A stretch of DNA of 10,156 nucleotides from JANNRW01 sp031401815 (GCA_031401815.1 JANNRW010000348.1:1-10156); one strand, 5' to 3'; counted from the stretch's first letter, positions 1 to 6,785 are shown. The notes: generated from the letters alone by a model not told the origin. Program-made: numbers and translations.

Positions 1-63
1 GACAAACTGACACCGGATGAGGCTTATTTCCAAGGACTTGAAAAACTGAAACTGGTAGCCTGA
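1..63 (+). CDS. C-terminal fragment of a probable IS3-family transposase (cut by window edge)
   Basis: An open frame runs from the first base to a TGA at 61-63 and encodes the last 20 residues of a protein, DKLTPDEAYFQGLEKLKLVA. The T-P-D-E-x-Y-F pattern a few residues before the stop is typical of the C-terminal end of the DDE integrase-core transposases (OrfB) of IS3-type elements. The sequence that follows up to about position 139 resembles an IS3-type right end, which supports the call. Only the tail is visible, so the catalytic residues cannot be checked. The family is inferred from a short motif plus context. Confidence 0.55.
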   Translation, partial: DKLTPDEAYFQGLEKLKLVA

Positions 64-139
64 AACCAGAAAACCACAACAACCAAGGGGCATTGCTTAT
101 TTCACCCTTCAGGCTGTCTCACTAAGCCCGGCCACCTCA
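64..139 (+). mobile_element. Probable right end of an IS3-family insertion sequence
   Basis: This non-coding stretch follows the transposase stop. It ends in GGCCACCTCA at 130-139, so on the opposite strand the tip would read TGAGGTGGCC. IS3-family terminal inverted repeats characteristically begin with TG and end with CA, and a final GGCCAC(T/C)TCA is familiar from several members. I place the tip at 139 on that basis. The left end lies outside the window, so neither the inverted repeat nor a 3-4 bp target duplication can be confirmed. Confidence 0.5.
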
Positions 140-234
140 GAACGGGATGGGCAGGATAAAAACATTAAAAACAGGTTGCCGGGTTTAAACCAGAAAGCTT
201 CTTGTCTTGTTTTTGATCTTATCCGCAGTTATCC

Positions 235-432
235 CCTTTATCCCAGTTGCTTCCGGTAAGGTTTATGCAGTTGCCTTATAAGTCCCCCCACCCCTGGCGG
301 GAGGGGGTTAGGGGGCGGGGGAATTTGCCACATTTGATGCTGACGGCAGCTTCACCCACCCCTCAATCCCCTCCCGTCAAGGGAGGGGAAGCTAAGTGCA
401 AAAACCAAAACGGACAGTCCTGCCTTTATCCC
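235..432. mobile_element. MITE-like palindromic element with flanking 10-bp direct repeats
   Basis: The decamer CCTTTATCCC occurs at 235-244 and again at 423-432. The roughly 178 bp between the copies form a long imperfect palindrome. The inner arms (about 294-323 and the reverse complement of about 351-381) match at roughly three quarters of positions. The outer arms (about 253-275 and the reverse complement of about 396-418) also match, including the shared blocks TCCG, GGTTT and TGCA. No protein is encoded. A palindrome flanked by a direct repeat is what a small non-autonomous transposable element with a target duplication looks like. The identity and the 10-bp duplication are inferences, since the flanks are low in complexity. 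Confidence 0.45.
283..390. repeat. GC-rich REP-like inverted repeat pair
   Basis: Two facing copies of a G/C-rich unit occupy 283-323 and 351-390. Each copy can also fold on itself: at 369-389 CCCCTCCC and GGGAGGGG form a perfect 8-bp stem around GTCAA, and at 285-307 a similar stem carries one A-A mismatch. This resembles the paired REP/BIME arrangement of bacterial intergenic repeats. It is the core of the MITE-like element and lies about 80 bp upstream of the start of the following gene. Confidence 0.65.
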
Positions 433-467
433 TGTTAAATGCTTTTTTTGTAAAATCGGAGGTTTTA

Positions 468-2300
468 GTGAAATTTCTCGAACTGATCAAACAGCAGGTA
501 ATCATCGGCGACGGTGCTATCGGCACCATGCTCTACAGCAAGGGGGTCGGTCTTGATGCCAACTTCGAGCATCTTAACCTTGTTCGCCCTTCACTGGTAA
601 AGGAGTTGCACGCTGAGTACCTGGCTGCCGGTGCCCGGCTGATAGAGACGAACACGTTCGGTGCAAACTACTGCCGTCTGGCACCCATTGGTCTTGAAAA
701 GAAGATTGCCGAGCTTAACCGCCAGGGGGCGCTCATTGCCCGTGCAGCCCTTAAAGAAGCTGCACTTGACCATGAAGCCTTTGTTGCGGGCTCTGTCGGT
801 CCTCTTCCCCGATTGAAGGGGGAAGAGCGGGAACTCTCTATTGCCGAGTCAACCGCAATCTACCTGGAACAGGTAATTGCACTTGCCGAAGGTGGCGTCG
901 ATCTCCTGCTTCTTGAGACCTTCTCATCTCTTGAACAGCTCCTGGCTGCCCTTGCCGCAGCAAAAGAGACCGGGCTCCCGGTTATTGCCAGCATGGCATA
1001 TCTTGAGGGTGAAAGAACCGGCAATGGCACTGATCCGGTATTGGCAGCACAACGGCTCTCTGCGGCAGGTGCCGACGTTATCGGGGCAAACTGCGGTGCC
1101 GGGCCACGAGAAATTCTTCTGGCGATAAGGCAGATGGGGATGGCTACCCCCTTGCCCCTGGCGGCTTTTGCAAACTCCGGCTTTCCCGAATATCTCGATG
1201 GCCGTTACATCTACCGGACTACACCTGAGTATTTTGCTGAAAAAGGTCTGGAGATGGCTCAGGCCGGGGCAGCGATAATAGGGGGTTGCTGCGGAACTAC
1301 CCCGGAACATATCCGGCAGCTTTCGCTAAAACTCAAAGGTGCAGCTCCGGTCAAAAAATCTGTTTTTGTTCGGGAAACAGTTGAGTTAGCTCCCCGGACG
1401 GAGCAGCTCCCCAGGGCAGGTTTTCTTGCCAACTGGGGAGAAAAGCCGGTTGTTACAGTCGAGCTTGATCCCCCAAAAGGGCTTGATTGCAGCAGGGTAC
1501 TGGAAGGTGCGAGCAGGCTGAAAGCTGCGGGTGCAGATGCCATAAATCTGGCGGAAAACCCGCTGGCCAGGGTGAGAATGGGGAATATCGCACTTGCCCA
1601 GAAGATTCAGAGTGAGATCGGGATAGAGGTCATCGTTCATATTACCTGTCGCGACCGCAATCTGCTCGGCTTGCAGTCTGATCTCATGGGGGCGAGTCTG
1701 CTCGGAATTCGCTCCATCCTTGCAGTCACAGGCGATCCTGCGAGACTTGGCGACCAGAGCGGGGCATCCTCTGTTTTCGATCTCAACTCTTTCGGGCTTA
1801 TCAAGCTCCTGGCTGACATGAACAGCGGATTGAACGCTCTTGGGCAGTCGCTCGGTAGCGGCACCGGTTTCACTATTGGCTGCGCCTTTAACCCGAACTC
1901 ACCGAAGCTGGAGGCGCAAGTGGCGCGACTGGAGAAGAAGGTCGCTGCCGGAGCGCTATTTGTCCAGACCCAGCCGGTCTATGAGCCTGAGCGGGCGCTT
2001 GCTGCGGTCAGGGAGAGCGCACGGCTCAAGATACCGCTTCTTGTCGGCATCATGCCACTGATCGGCGAGCGCAACTGCGAATACCTGCATAACGAAGTTC
2101 CAGGAATAACCATTCCCGAGGCTGTTCGCCAGCGGATGAAAGGGAAGGAGAAAGAGGCTGGTGCTGCTGAAGGTCTTGAAATAGCAAAAGAGATGATTGA
2201 ACTGTTGCGTAATGAAGCCGGAGGTTTCTACCTTATCGCCCCGTTTGGCCGTTATGAACCGATAGCAGAGCTGGTAAGGCAGATAAAAAAGGAAGGCTGA
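468..2300 (+). CDS. Bifunctional homocysteine S-methyltransferase / methylenetetrahydrofolate reductase
   Basis: The 610-residue protein joins two enzymes of methionine and one-carbon metabolism and is cytosolic. Residues 1 to about 295 are a homocysteine methyltransferase (MetH N-terminal) barrel. It has the zinc/thiolate cysteines in place: Cys209 in GANCGAG and Cys274-Cys275 in GGCCGTTPEH. Residues from about 322 to 610 are a MetF-like flavin barrel that reduces 5,10-methylene-THF to 5-methyl-THF; VELDPPKG, AVTGDP and GIMPL are visible. No cobalamin-binding or reactivation domain is present, and the length matches the known bifunctional family. I chose GTG at 468 because GGAGG at 458-462 sits 5 nt upstream; an in-frame ATG at 396 lacks a site and falls inside the repeat element. 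The TGA stop lies in a heptamer repeat. The methyl donor for the first domain cannot be read from sequence. Confidence 0.93.
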   Translation: MKFLELIKQQVIIGDGAIGTMLYSKGVGLDANFEHLNLVRPSLVKELHAEYLAAGARLIETNTFGANYCRLAPIGLEKKIAELNRQGALIARAALKEAALDHEAFVAGSVGPLPRLKGEERELSIAESTAIYLEQVIALAEGGVDLLLLETFSSLEQLLAALAAAKETGLPVIASMAYLEGERTGNGTDPVLAAQRLSAAGADVIGANCGAGPREILLAIRQMGMATPLPLAAFANSGFPEYLDGRYIYRTTPEYFAEKGLEMAQAGAAIIGGCCGTTPEHIRQLSLKLKGAAPVKKSVFVRETVELAPRTEQLPRAGFLANWGEKPVVTVELDPPKGLDCSRVLEGASRLKAAGADAINLAENPLARVRMGNIALAQKIQSEIGIEVIVHITCRDRNLLGLQSDLMGASLLGIRSILAVTGDPARLGDQSGASSVFDLNSFGLIKLLADMNSGLNALGQSLGSGTGFTIGCAFNPNSPKLEAQVARLEKKVAAGALFVQTQPVYEPERALAAVRESARLKIPLLVGIMPLIGERNCEYLHNEVPGITIPEAVRQRMKGKEKEAGAAEGLEIAKEMIELLRNEAGGFYLIAPFGRYEPIAELVRQIKKEG

Positions 2301-2324
2301 GGGCTCGGGGCTGAGGGCTGAGGG
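2295..2324. repeat. Heptamer array (GGCTGAG/GGCTCGG)
   Basis: Four consecutive 7-base units plus two bases: GGCTGAG at 2295, GGCTCGG at 2302, and GGCTGAG at 2309 and 2316. The array begins inside the last codons of the upstream gene, whose TGA stop (2298-2300) is part of the first unit. It belongs to the same family as the arrays at 6786 and, in reverse orientation, at 8459. Confidence 0.85.
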
Positions 2325-2348
2325 TAAAAGAACCTTCAGTCTTCAGCC
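2309..2348. terminator. Bidirectional hairpin between convergent genes
   Basis: Positions 2309-2324 (GGCTGAGGGCTGAGGG) can pair along all 16 positions with 2333-2348 (CCTTCAGTCTTCAGCC), counting three G-U pairs, around the 8-nt A-rich loop TAAAAGAA. It lies exactly where two convergent genes end: the upstream stop is at 2298-2300, and the trmB stop (2336-2338) is inside the right arm. There is no U-run on either side. Either it terminates weakly or with Rho, or it mainly protects the 3' ends. The fold is read from sequence; the function is inferred. Confidence 0.5.
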
Positions 2349-2353
2349 TTCAG
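2333..2353. repeat. Heptamer array (CCTTCAG) overlapping the 3' end of trmB
   Basis: Three 7-base units: CCTTCAG at 2333, TCTTCAG at 2340 and CCTTCAG at 2347. On the minus strand these read CTGAAGG/CTGAAGA and encode the last residues (RLKAED) and the TGA stop of trmB. The reverse complement is one base from the GGCTGAG unit just to the left, so the two arrays face each other as an inverted pair. Confidence 0.75.
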
Positions 2354-2977
2354 CCTATCCACCTTCTTATAGTGTACAAAATGAATCCGCTTCCCTTCTG
2401 CCATGAATTTCAGCATGTATTTTGACCGGTGATACCCTTCCAGATCAAAGCGGGAGAGCTCAGGCGCAAGCATGTTTACAAATCCGTTCAGCTGCGGCAT
2501 GAAATCTGCCACATCTTCCCCGTAATCCTCAAAATCGGTAGCAAAGAATAAGTCAGCATCTAGAGCCATGTACTCCCGGATAAAGGCAACAAATTCAGGA
2601 TTTACCAGCCGCCTTTTGCGATGGCGCTTTTTGGGCCAGGGATCCGGACAGTTTATGTAGAGTGCAGCAAGCGATCCTTGCGGGATATGAGCTGCAATAA
2701 ACTCCCTGGCCTCGATCCGCAGAACCCGGACATTGGTAATCCCCGCTTTTTCGATTCTCCTGCAGCTCTTGTCACACCCCTTGTTGTAATAATCTATGGC
2801 AATGAAATTGCGATGAGGATTTTCCGAAGCTGTCTTTACGATAAAATCGCCAATACCGCAGCCGATCTCCAGTGCCAGCGGATGGTCATTGCCGAAGATT
2901 TTCTTCCACTCCAGAGGGGTATCCTGACCGGTCAGGTCGATAAAAAAATGTGAGGTAATTTCGATCATTCTCTGCAT
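2336..2977 (-). CDS. trmB: tRNA (guanine-N7-)-methyltransferase TrmB
   Basis: The 213-residue cytosolic enzyme methylates G46 of tRNA to m7G using S-adenosylmethionine. Residues 36-43 (LEIGCGIG) are the SAM-binding motif I, and residues 111-123 (PDPWPKKRHRKRR) are the family signature. I start at the codon complementary to 2975-2977, because AGGA lies 7 nt upstream; starting there gives 213 residues, close to shorter bacterial TrmB proteins. Longer in-frame starts exist up to 3031 but add unconserved residues. The region that usually reads T-K-F/Y-E near the C-terminus reads LKFM (residues 189-192), so two commonly conserved positions differ. The last six residues are encoded by heptamer repeats. 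The gene converges on the methyltransferase/reductase gene and diverges from the hydrogenase operon. Confidence 0.9.
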   Translation of the reverse strand: MQRMIEITSHFFIDLTGQDTPLEWKKIFGNDHPLALEIGCGIGDFIVKTASENPHRNFIAIDYYNKGCDKSCRRIEKAGITNVRVLRIEAREFIAAHIPQGSLAALYINCPDPWPKKRHRKRRLVNPEFVAFIREYMALDADLFFATDFEDYGEDVADFMPQLNGFVNMLAPELSRFDLEGYHRSKYMLKFMAEGKRIHFVHYKKVDRLKAED

Positions 2978-3063
2978 TAATGTATCCTGAAATATTTTAA
3001 TCAACGAGCTCTGGAGCGCAAAATAGCACATTAGGATTAGAATCCGGAGCTAAAAAAGGTGAG

Positions 3064-3088
3064 AAATTGCAAAAGGTTTTTGCAATTT
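3064..3088. promoter_or_regulatory. Perfect 11-bp inverted repeat in the trmB-hyaS divergent region
   Basis: AAATTGCAAAA at 3064-3074 and its exact reverse complement at 3078-3088 are separated by GGT. The half-site TTGCAAAA recurs at 3135-3142. It sits between two divergent genes, upstream of a possible hydrogenase promoter, so an operator for a dimeric regulator is the likeliest reading. No regulator family can be named from the motif, and a structural or terminator role is not excluded. Confidence 0.45.
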
Positions 3089-3101
3089 ATTAAAAAAATG
3101 C

Positions 3102-3130
3102 TTGAAGTATGAAAAAGCATGTTGTAAAAC
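3102..3130 (+). promoter_or_regulatory. Candidate sigma-70-type promoter for the hydrogenase operon
   Basis: TTGAAG at 3102-3107 and TAAAAC at 3125-3130 are spaced by 17 nt and preceded closely by the 11-bp inverted repeat. A transcript starting near 3137 would have a leader of roughly 85 nt before hyaS. The match to consensus is moderate, no sigma-54 signature was seen in the gap, and the region is AT-rich, so chance matches are likely. Confidence 0.3.
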
Positions 3131-3222
3131 GATGTTGCAAAAATGATCTTGTCGGTTCCCTCAATGGTTCCTGCCTGATTCTCAGCATTCATTTTCCACT
3201 CAACAAAAGGAAGGTAATGACT

Positions 3223-4359
3223 ATGGCTAAAAAAGAAGCTGCTGACAGCTCCACGCACTCTGAACAGCATTTCGACTTCTCGCGTCAATTGACCGAGAGA
3301 GGGGTCTCCCGGCGGGATTTCATGAAGTTCTGCTCTGCTACGGCAGCAGCGCTTGCCCTGCCAGCGACCTTTGCCCCAAAAATTGCCCAGGCTCTCGATG
3401 AAGTCAAAAGGCCGACCTTTGTCTGGCTTGAGTTCCAGAGCTGCACCGGTGATACCGAGGCGCTCCTCAGGGCTGCAAGCCCTACAGTTGGCGAGATTGT
3501 CCTCGACATACTCTCGATTGACTATGCCGAAACCATAATGGCTGCTGCCGGGCATCTTGCAGAAGCCAATCTGAAGAAGGTAGTGAAAGAGGAGAAGGGG
3601 AAATATTTTGCTGTAGTTGAAGGTTCCATCCCGATGAAGGATGGCGGGGTCTACTGCTGCATTGGCGGCAGAAGCGCTGTTGACATCGCCAGAGAGGTCT
3701 GTGGCGGTGCTTTTGCAACTGTTGCCGCCGGTACCTGCGCTTGCTACGGAGGTCTTCCTGCTGCCGCCCCAAACCCGACCGGCGCAGTTGGCGTAAAAGA
3801 GGCGGTTCCTGGGGCGACAGTGCTGAACCTTCCAGGCTGTCCGCTTAATGCTGACAACCTGACTGCCACAATCGTCCATTTTCTTCTGTTCAAGAAGCTC
3901 CCGGCAACCGACGGCCTGGGTCGGCCACTCTTTGCCTATGGCAAGAGGATCCACGACAACTGCGAGCGACGCGCTCATTTTGACGCCGGTCAGTATGTGG
4001 AGAAATGGGGGGATGAAGGGCATCGCACCGGTTTCTGTCTTTACAAGATGGGTTGCAAGGGGCCGGAGACCTTCCACAACTGTCCGACCCAGAGATATAA
4101 CGAAAAGACCAGCTGGCCTGTAGCCAGCGGCCATGGCTGCGCTGGCTGTTCGCAGCCGATGTTCTGGGATACCATGACCCCGCTTTACAAGCGCTTGCCG
4201 AATGTCCCCGGCTTTGGCATAGAGTCGACGGCGGACAAGGTAGGTCTTGGATTGGCTGTCGGTACTGCCGCTGTATTTGCTGGTCATGCAATCATCACTG
4301 CTGTTCGCGGCGACGAGAAGAGCGAAGGTAATAAGAAGGAGGATGCGAACCATGGCTAA
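3223..4359 (+). CDS. hyaS: [NiFe]-hydrogenase small (FeS) subunit, Tat-exported and membrane-anchored
   Basis: The 378-residue electron-transfer subunit (HyaA/HoxK family) carries H2-derived electrons from the NiFe site to cytochrome b at the periplasmic face. A Tat signal has the twin arginines at 30-31 (SRRDFMKF) and a likely cleavage after AQA near residue 57. The distal cluster ligands are His244, Cys247, Cys272 and Cys278. The medial ligands are Cys287, Cys306 and Cys309, with Pro299 where a fourth Cys would give 4Fe, so [3Fe-4S] is expected. The proximal ligands are Cys74, Cys172 and Cys206, but the usual fourth Cys is Asp77 (SCTGDTEA). Extra cysteines occur at 145-146 and 174. A hydrophobic helix at about 340-361 is the C-terminal anchor. 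The start at 3223 is 8 nt after AGGAAGG (3208-3214); an ATG at 3217 is too close to that site. The gene overlaps hyaL by 8 bp. Confidence 0.95.
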   Translation: MAKKEAADSSTHSEQHFDFSRQLTERGVSRRDFMKFCSATAAALALPATFAPKIAQALDEVKRPTFVWLEFQSCTGDTEALLRAASPTVGEIVLDILSIDYAETIMAAAGHLAEANLKKVVKEEKGKYFAVVEGSIPMKDGGVYCCIGGRSAVDIAREVCGGAFATVAAGTCACYGGLPAAAPNPTGAVGVKEAVPGATVLNLPGCPLNADNLTATIVHFLLFKKLPATDGLGRPLFAYGKRIHDNCERRAHFDAGQYVEKWGDEGHRTGFCLYKMGCKGPETFHNCPTQRYNEKTSWPVASGHGCAGCSQPMFWDTMTPLYKRLPNVPGFGIESTADKVGLGLAVGTAAVFAGHAIITAVRGDEKSEGNKKEDANHG

Positions 4360-6052
4360 AATCGTAGTTGACCCTATAACCCGGATTGAAGGACATCTGC
4401 GGATAGAGGCGGAGATAAGCAACGGCAAGATTGTCGATGCATGGAGCGGAAGCACCATGTTTCGCGGCATTGAAAAGATACTGAAAGGTCGCGATCCCCG
4501 CGATGCCTGGTACTTTACCCAGCGTTTCTGCGGCGTCTGCACAACCGTTCATTCGATAGCCTCAATCCGTGCTGTTGAAAACGCTCTCAATATCAAGGTG
4601 CCGCCCAATGCAGAGCTGATCCGCAACATCATCATGGGTATCCAGAATGTCCAGGATCATGTAATCCATTTTTATCATCTGCACGCTCTTGACTGGGTGG
4701 ATATCACGTCAGCGCTGAAGGCAGATCCGGCAAAGACAGCCTCTCTTGCAGCATCGCTTTCCGACTGGCCGCTCAACTCCACAACCTACTTCAAGTCGGT
4801 TCAGGAGAAGCTCAAGGCGTTTGTTGCCAAAGGGCGACTTGGCCCGTTTGCCAACGGCTACTGGGGTCATGCTGCCATGAAGCTTCCGGCGGAAGCGAAT
4901 CTCATGGCGACTGCCCACTATCTTGAAGCGCTCGAATGGCAGAAGGATGTCATCAAGATTCATGCGATTCTCGGGAGCAAGAATCCGCACCCCCAAACCT
5001 TTCTGGTCGGCGGGATGGCTATTCCGCTCGATCCGGATTCACAAAATGCCCTCAATGCCGACAAGCTGGCTGAAATAACAAGACTTCTCAAAAAGGCGAA
5101 GGATTTTGTCGAAAAGGTCTATATACCGGATCTTCTGGCAGTAGCCTCCTTCTACAAGGATTGGGCAGCTATCGGCGGAGGTGTCGGCAACTACATGTCC
5201 TATGGCGAGTTCCCCGATCCTGCGAGCGGCAAGCTCTTCTTCCCGCCGGGGATCATTCTCGGGAAGGATCTATCCAAGGTTCTTCCGGTAGATCAGAAGA
5301 AGATCGCCGAATATGTCGATCACTCCTGGTATGAGTATGCAGGCGGGCAGGGGAAAGGGATGCATCCGTGGGATGGCGAGACCGAGCCGAAATATTCCGG
5401 CCCCAAACCTCCGTACACAAATCTTGATACCGACAAAAAGTACTCCTGGGTCAAGGCGCCGAGGTACGAAGAGAGACCGATGGAGGTCGGCCCGCTGGCA
5501 AAGCTACTGGTCGCTTTTGCTTCCGGACACAAGGAGACAAAGGATGCAGTCACACTGGTTCTGAAGCATCTGAACGTCGGCCCCGAAGCGCTCTTCTCGA
5601 CACTCGGGAGAACCGCAGCCCGGGGGATAGACTGCCTCATCACCGCAGGACAGCTTCCGATATGGCTCCAGCAGCTTGAAGATAATATCGCCAAGGGTGA
5701 TCTGCGGATTCATAATCCGGACAAGTGGGATCCGGCGAGCTGGCCGGCCGAAGCAGCCGGATATGGCTGGCATGAAGCCCCGCGAGGCGCTCTTGGTCAC
5801 TGGATCAAGATCAAGGATCAGAAAATACTTAACTACCAGGCTGTCGTACCTTCCACCTGGAACGCTTCACCCCGCGATCACAAGGGACAGCGGGGGCCAT
5901 ATGAAGCCGCTCTGATCGGCACACCGATTGCCGATCCGAATCGTCCTGTAGAAATCCTGCGCACCATTCACTCCTTTGACCCCTGTCTCGCCTGTGCAGT
6001 CCATGTTCTGGACGCAACCGGCAAGGAAGTGGCAGTAGTCAAGGTATCCTAA
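4352..6052 (+). CDS. hyaL: [NiFe]-hydrogenase large (catalytic) subunit
   Basis: The 566-residue subunit (HyaB/HoxG family) holds the NiFe(CN)2CO site that splits H2. The N-terminal motif RFCGVCTTVH supplies Cys60 and Cys63, and the C-terminal DPCLACAVH supplies Cys545 and Cys548. RIEGHLRIE near the N-terminus is the conserved strand that contains the Glu of the proton path. After His551 come 15 residues (VLDATGKEVAVVKVS), the extension that a dedicated protease removes after nickel insertion. It has no signal peptide and should cross the membrane bound to the Tat substrate HyaS. AAGGAGG at 4336-4342 lies 9 nt before the ATG, inside the end of hyaS. All expected motifs are intact. Confidence 0.97.
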   Translation: MAKIVVDPITRIEGHLRIEAEISNGKIVDAWSGSTMFRGIEKILKGRDPRDAWYFTQRFCGVCTTVHSIASIRAVENALNIKVPPNAELIRNIIMGIQNVQDHVIHFYHLHALDWVDITSALKADPAKTASLAASLSDWPLNSTTYFKSVQEKLKAFVAKGRLGPFANGYWGHAAMKLPAEANLMATAHYLEALEWQKDVIKIHAILGSKNPHPQTFLVGGMAIPLDPDSQNALNADKLAEITRLLKKAKDFVEKVYIPDLLAVASFYKDWAAIGGGVGNYMSYGEFPDPASGKLFFPPGIILGKDLSKVLPVDQKKIAEYVDHSWYEYAGGQGKGMHPWDGETEPKYSGPKPPYTNLDTDKKYSWVKAPRYEERPMEVGPLAKLLVAFASGHKETKDAVTLVLKHLNVGPEALFSTLGRTAARGIDCLITAGQLPIWLQQLEDNIAKGDLRIHNPDKWDPASWPAEAAGYGWHEAPRGALGHWIKIKDQKILNYQAVVPSTWNASPRDHKGQRGPYEAALIGTPIADPNRPVEILRTIHSFDPCLACAVHVLDATGKEVAVVKVS

Positions 6053-6061
6053 GGGGGGAGC

Positions 6062-6778
6062 ATGAGCGAACCAATAATATTCAAACGATATTACGTCTGG
6101 GAACTGCCGGTTCGTGTTTGCCACTGGGTAAACGCACTTTGTGTTGTGCTTCTGTCGATAACCGGGTTTCTCATCGGCTACCCCGTACTCCTTGCAGGGG
6201 GTACTGATGCCTACCTGATGGGCTGGACCCGTTTCATTCACTTTGTGGCTGGCTATGCTCTGGTTATAAGTGTTGTCACCCGCCTCCTCTGGTCTCTCAG
6301 GGATCACTGCTTCTCCTGCTGGAAAGAGTACTTCCCGTTTCTGACAAAAGAGGGGTGGAAAGAGATTACCGTAATGCTGAAATTCTATTTTTTCATCGAC
6401 CGGAAAACCCCGGAAGCGGTTGGACATAATCCGCTTGCCGTAACAGCCTATGTTGGGCTCTTCCTGCTCTTTTTCGGGATGTTTGCCACCGGCTTTGCAA
6501 TGTATGCAGAGTATGCGCCGGGCGGGGTCATGCATTCAGTTCTGAAGCCGGTCTACATGTTCCTCTCAACACCGTCGCTGCATCTGTATCACCACCTGGG
6601 GATGTGGCTTATCATCTGCTTTGTCATAAACCATATCTACAGCGTCTGGCTTCTGGATGTAAAAGAGAAGGGCGGCGAAATTACAAGTATCTTCAGCGGT
6701 TACAAATATACCACCAAGGTACATGTCTTTTCCGGTGACAAAGAGTGTGACGAAAATGGTTGTTATATTAAGAAGTAG
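6062..6778 (+). CDS. hyaB: Ni/Fe-hydrogenase b-type cytochrome subunit
   Basis: The 238-residue inner-membrane protein (HyaC/HoxZ family) takes electrons from the hydrogenase small subunit and delivers them to the quinone pool. Four hydrophobic segments are visible, at about 23-45, 58-78, 127-148 and 180-200. The histidines expected to ligate two b hemes are in place: His21 (RVCHW), His60 (RFIHF), His178 (LYHHLGMW) and His191 (INHIY). The start follows the hyaL stop by 9 nt, with a G-rich ribosome site (AGGGGGGAG) directly before the ATG, so the two genes are co-transcribed and probably translationally coupled. The tail is charged and has two Cys (DECDENGCYIKK). The symbol follows Geobacter usage; E. 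coli calls the equivalent gene hyaC. Confidence 0.95.
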   Translation: MSEPIIFKRYYVWELPVRVCHWVNALCVVLLSITGFLIGYPVLLAGGTDAYLMGWTRFIHFVAGYALVISVVTRLLWSLRDHCFSCWKEYFPFLTKEGWKEITVMLKFYFFIDRKTPEAVGHNPLAVTAYVGLFLLFFGMFATGFAMYAEYAPGGVMHSVLKPVYMFLSTPSLHLYHHLGMWLIICFVINHIYSVWLLDVKEKGGEITSIFSGYKYTTKVHVFSGDKECDENGCYIKK

Positions 6779-6785
6779 TCAACCT

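Noticed and set aside
182..191. Palindrome GGTTTAAACC
   Set aside because: A single 10-bp palindrome in an AT-rich gap with no promoter or gene start near it is not enough for a regulatory call.
396..467. Upstream ATG start adding 24 residues to the methyltransferase/reductase
   Set aside because: The extension is encoded by the repeat element and its flank and has no ribosome site; GTG at 468 has GGAGG at good spacing.
64..467. SAM or cobalamin riboswitch upstream of the methionine gene
   Set aside because: Looked for because of the pathway, but the gap is filled by the IS end and the palindromic element, and no conserved riboswitch core was recognised.
3109..3222. Longer N-terminus for HyaS starting at 3109 or 3217
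   Set aside because: The start at 3223 has the best-spaced ribosome site, and the Tat signal is already complete from there.
3032..3222. Sigma-54 promoter for the hydrogenase operon
   Set aside because: No GG-N10-GC element resembling TGGCAC-N5-TTGC was found in the gap.
3037..4542. Long minus-strand open frame of about 500 codons opposite hyaS
   Set aside because: It lies opposite a clearly coding gene with complete hydrogenase motifs; the product has no domain pattern and reflects codon bias of the true gene.
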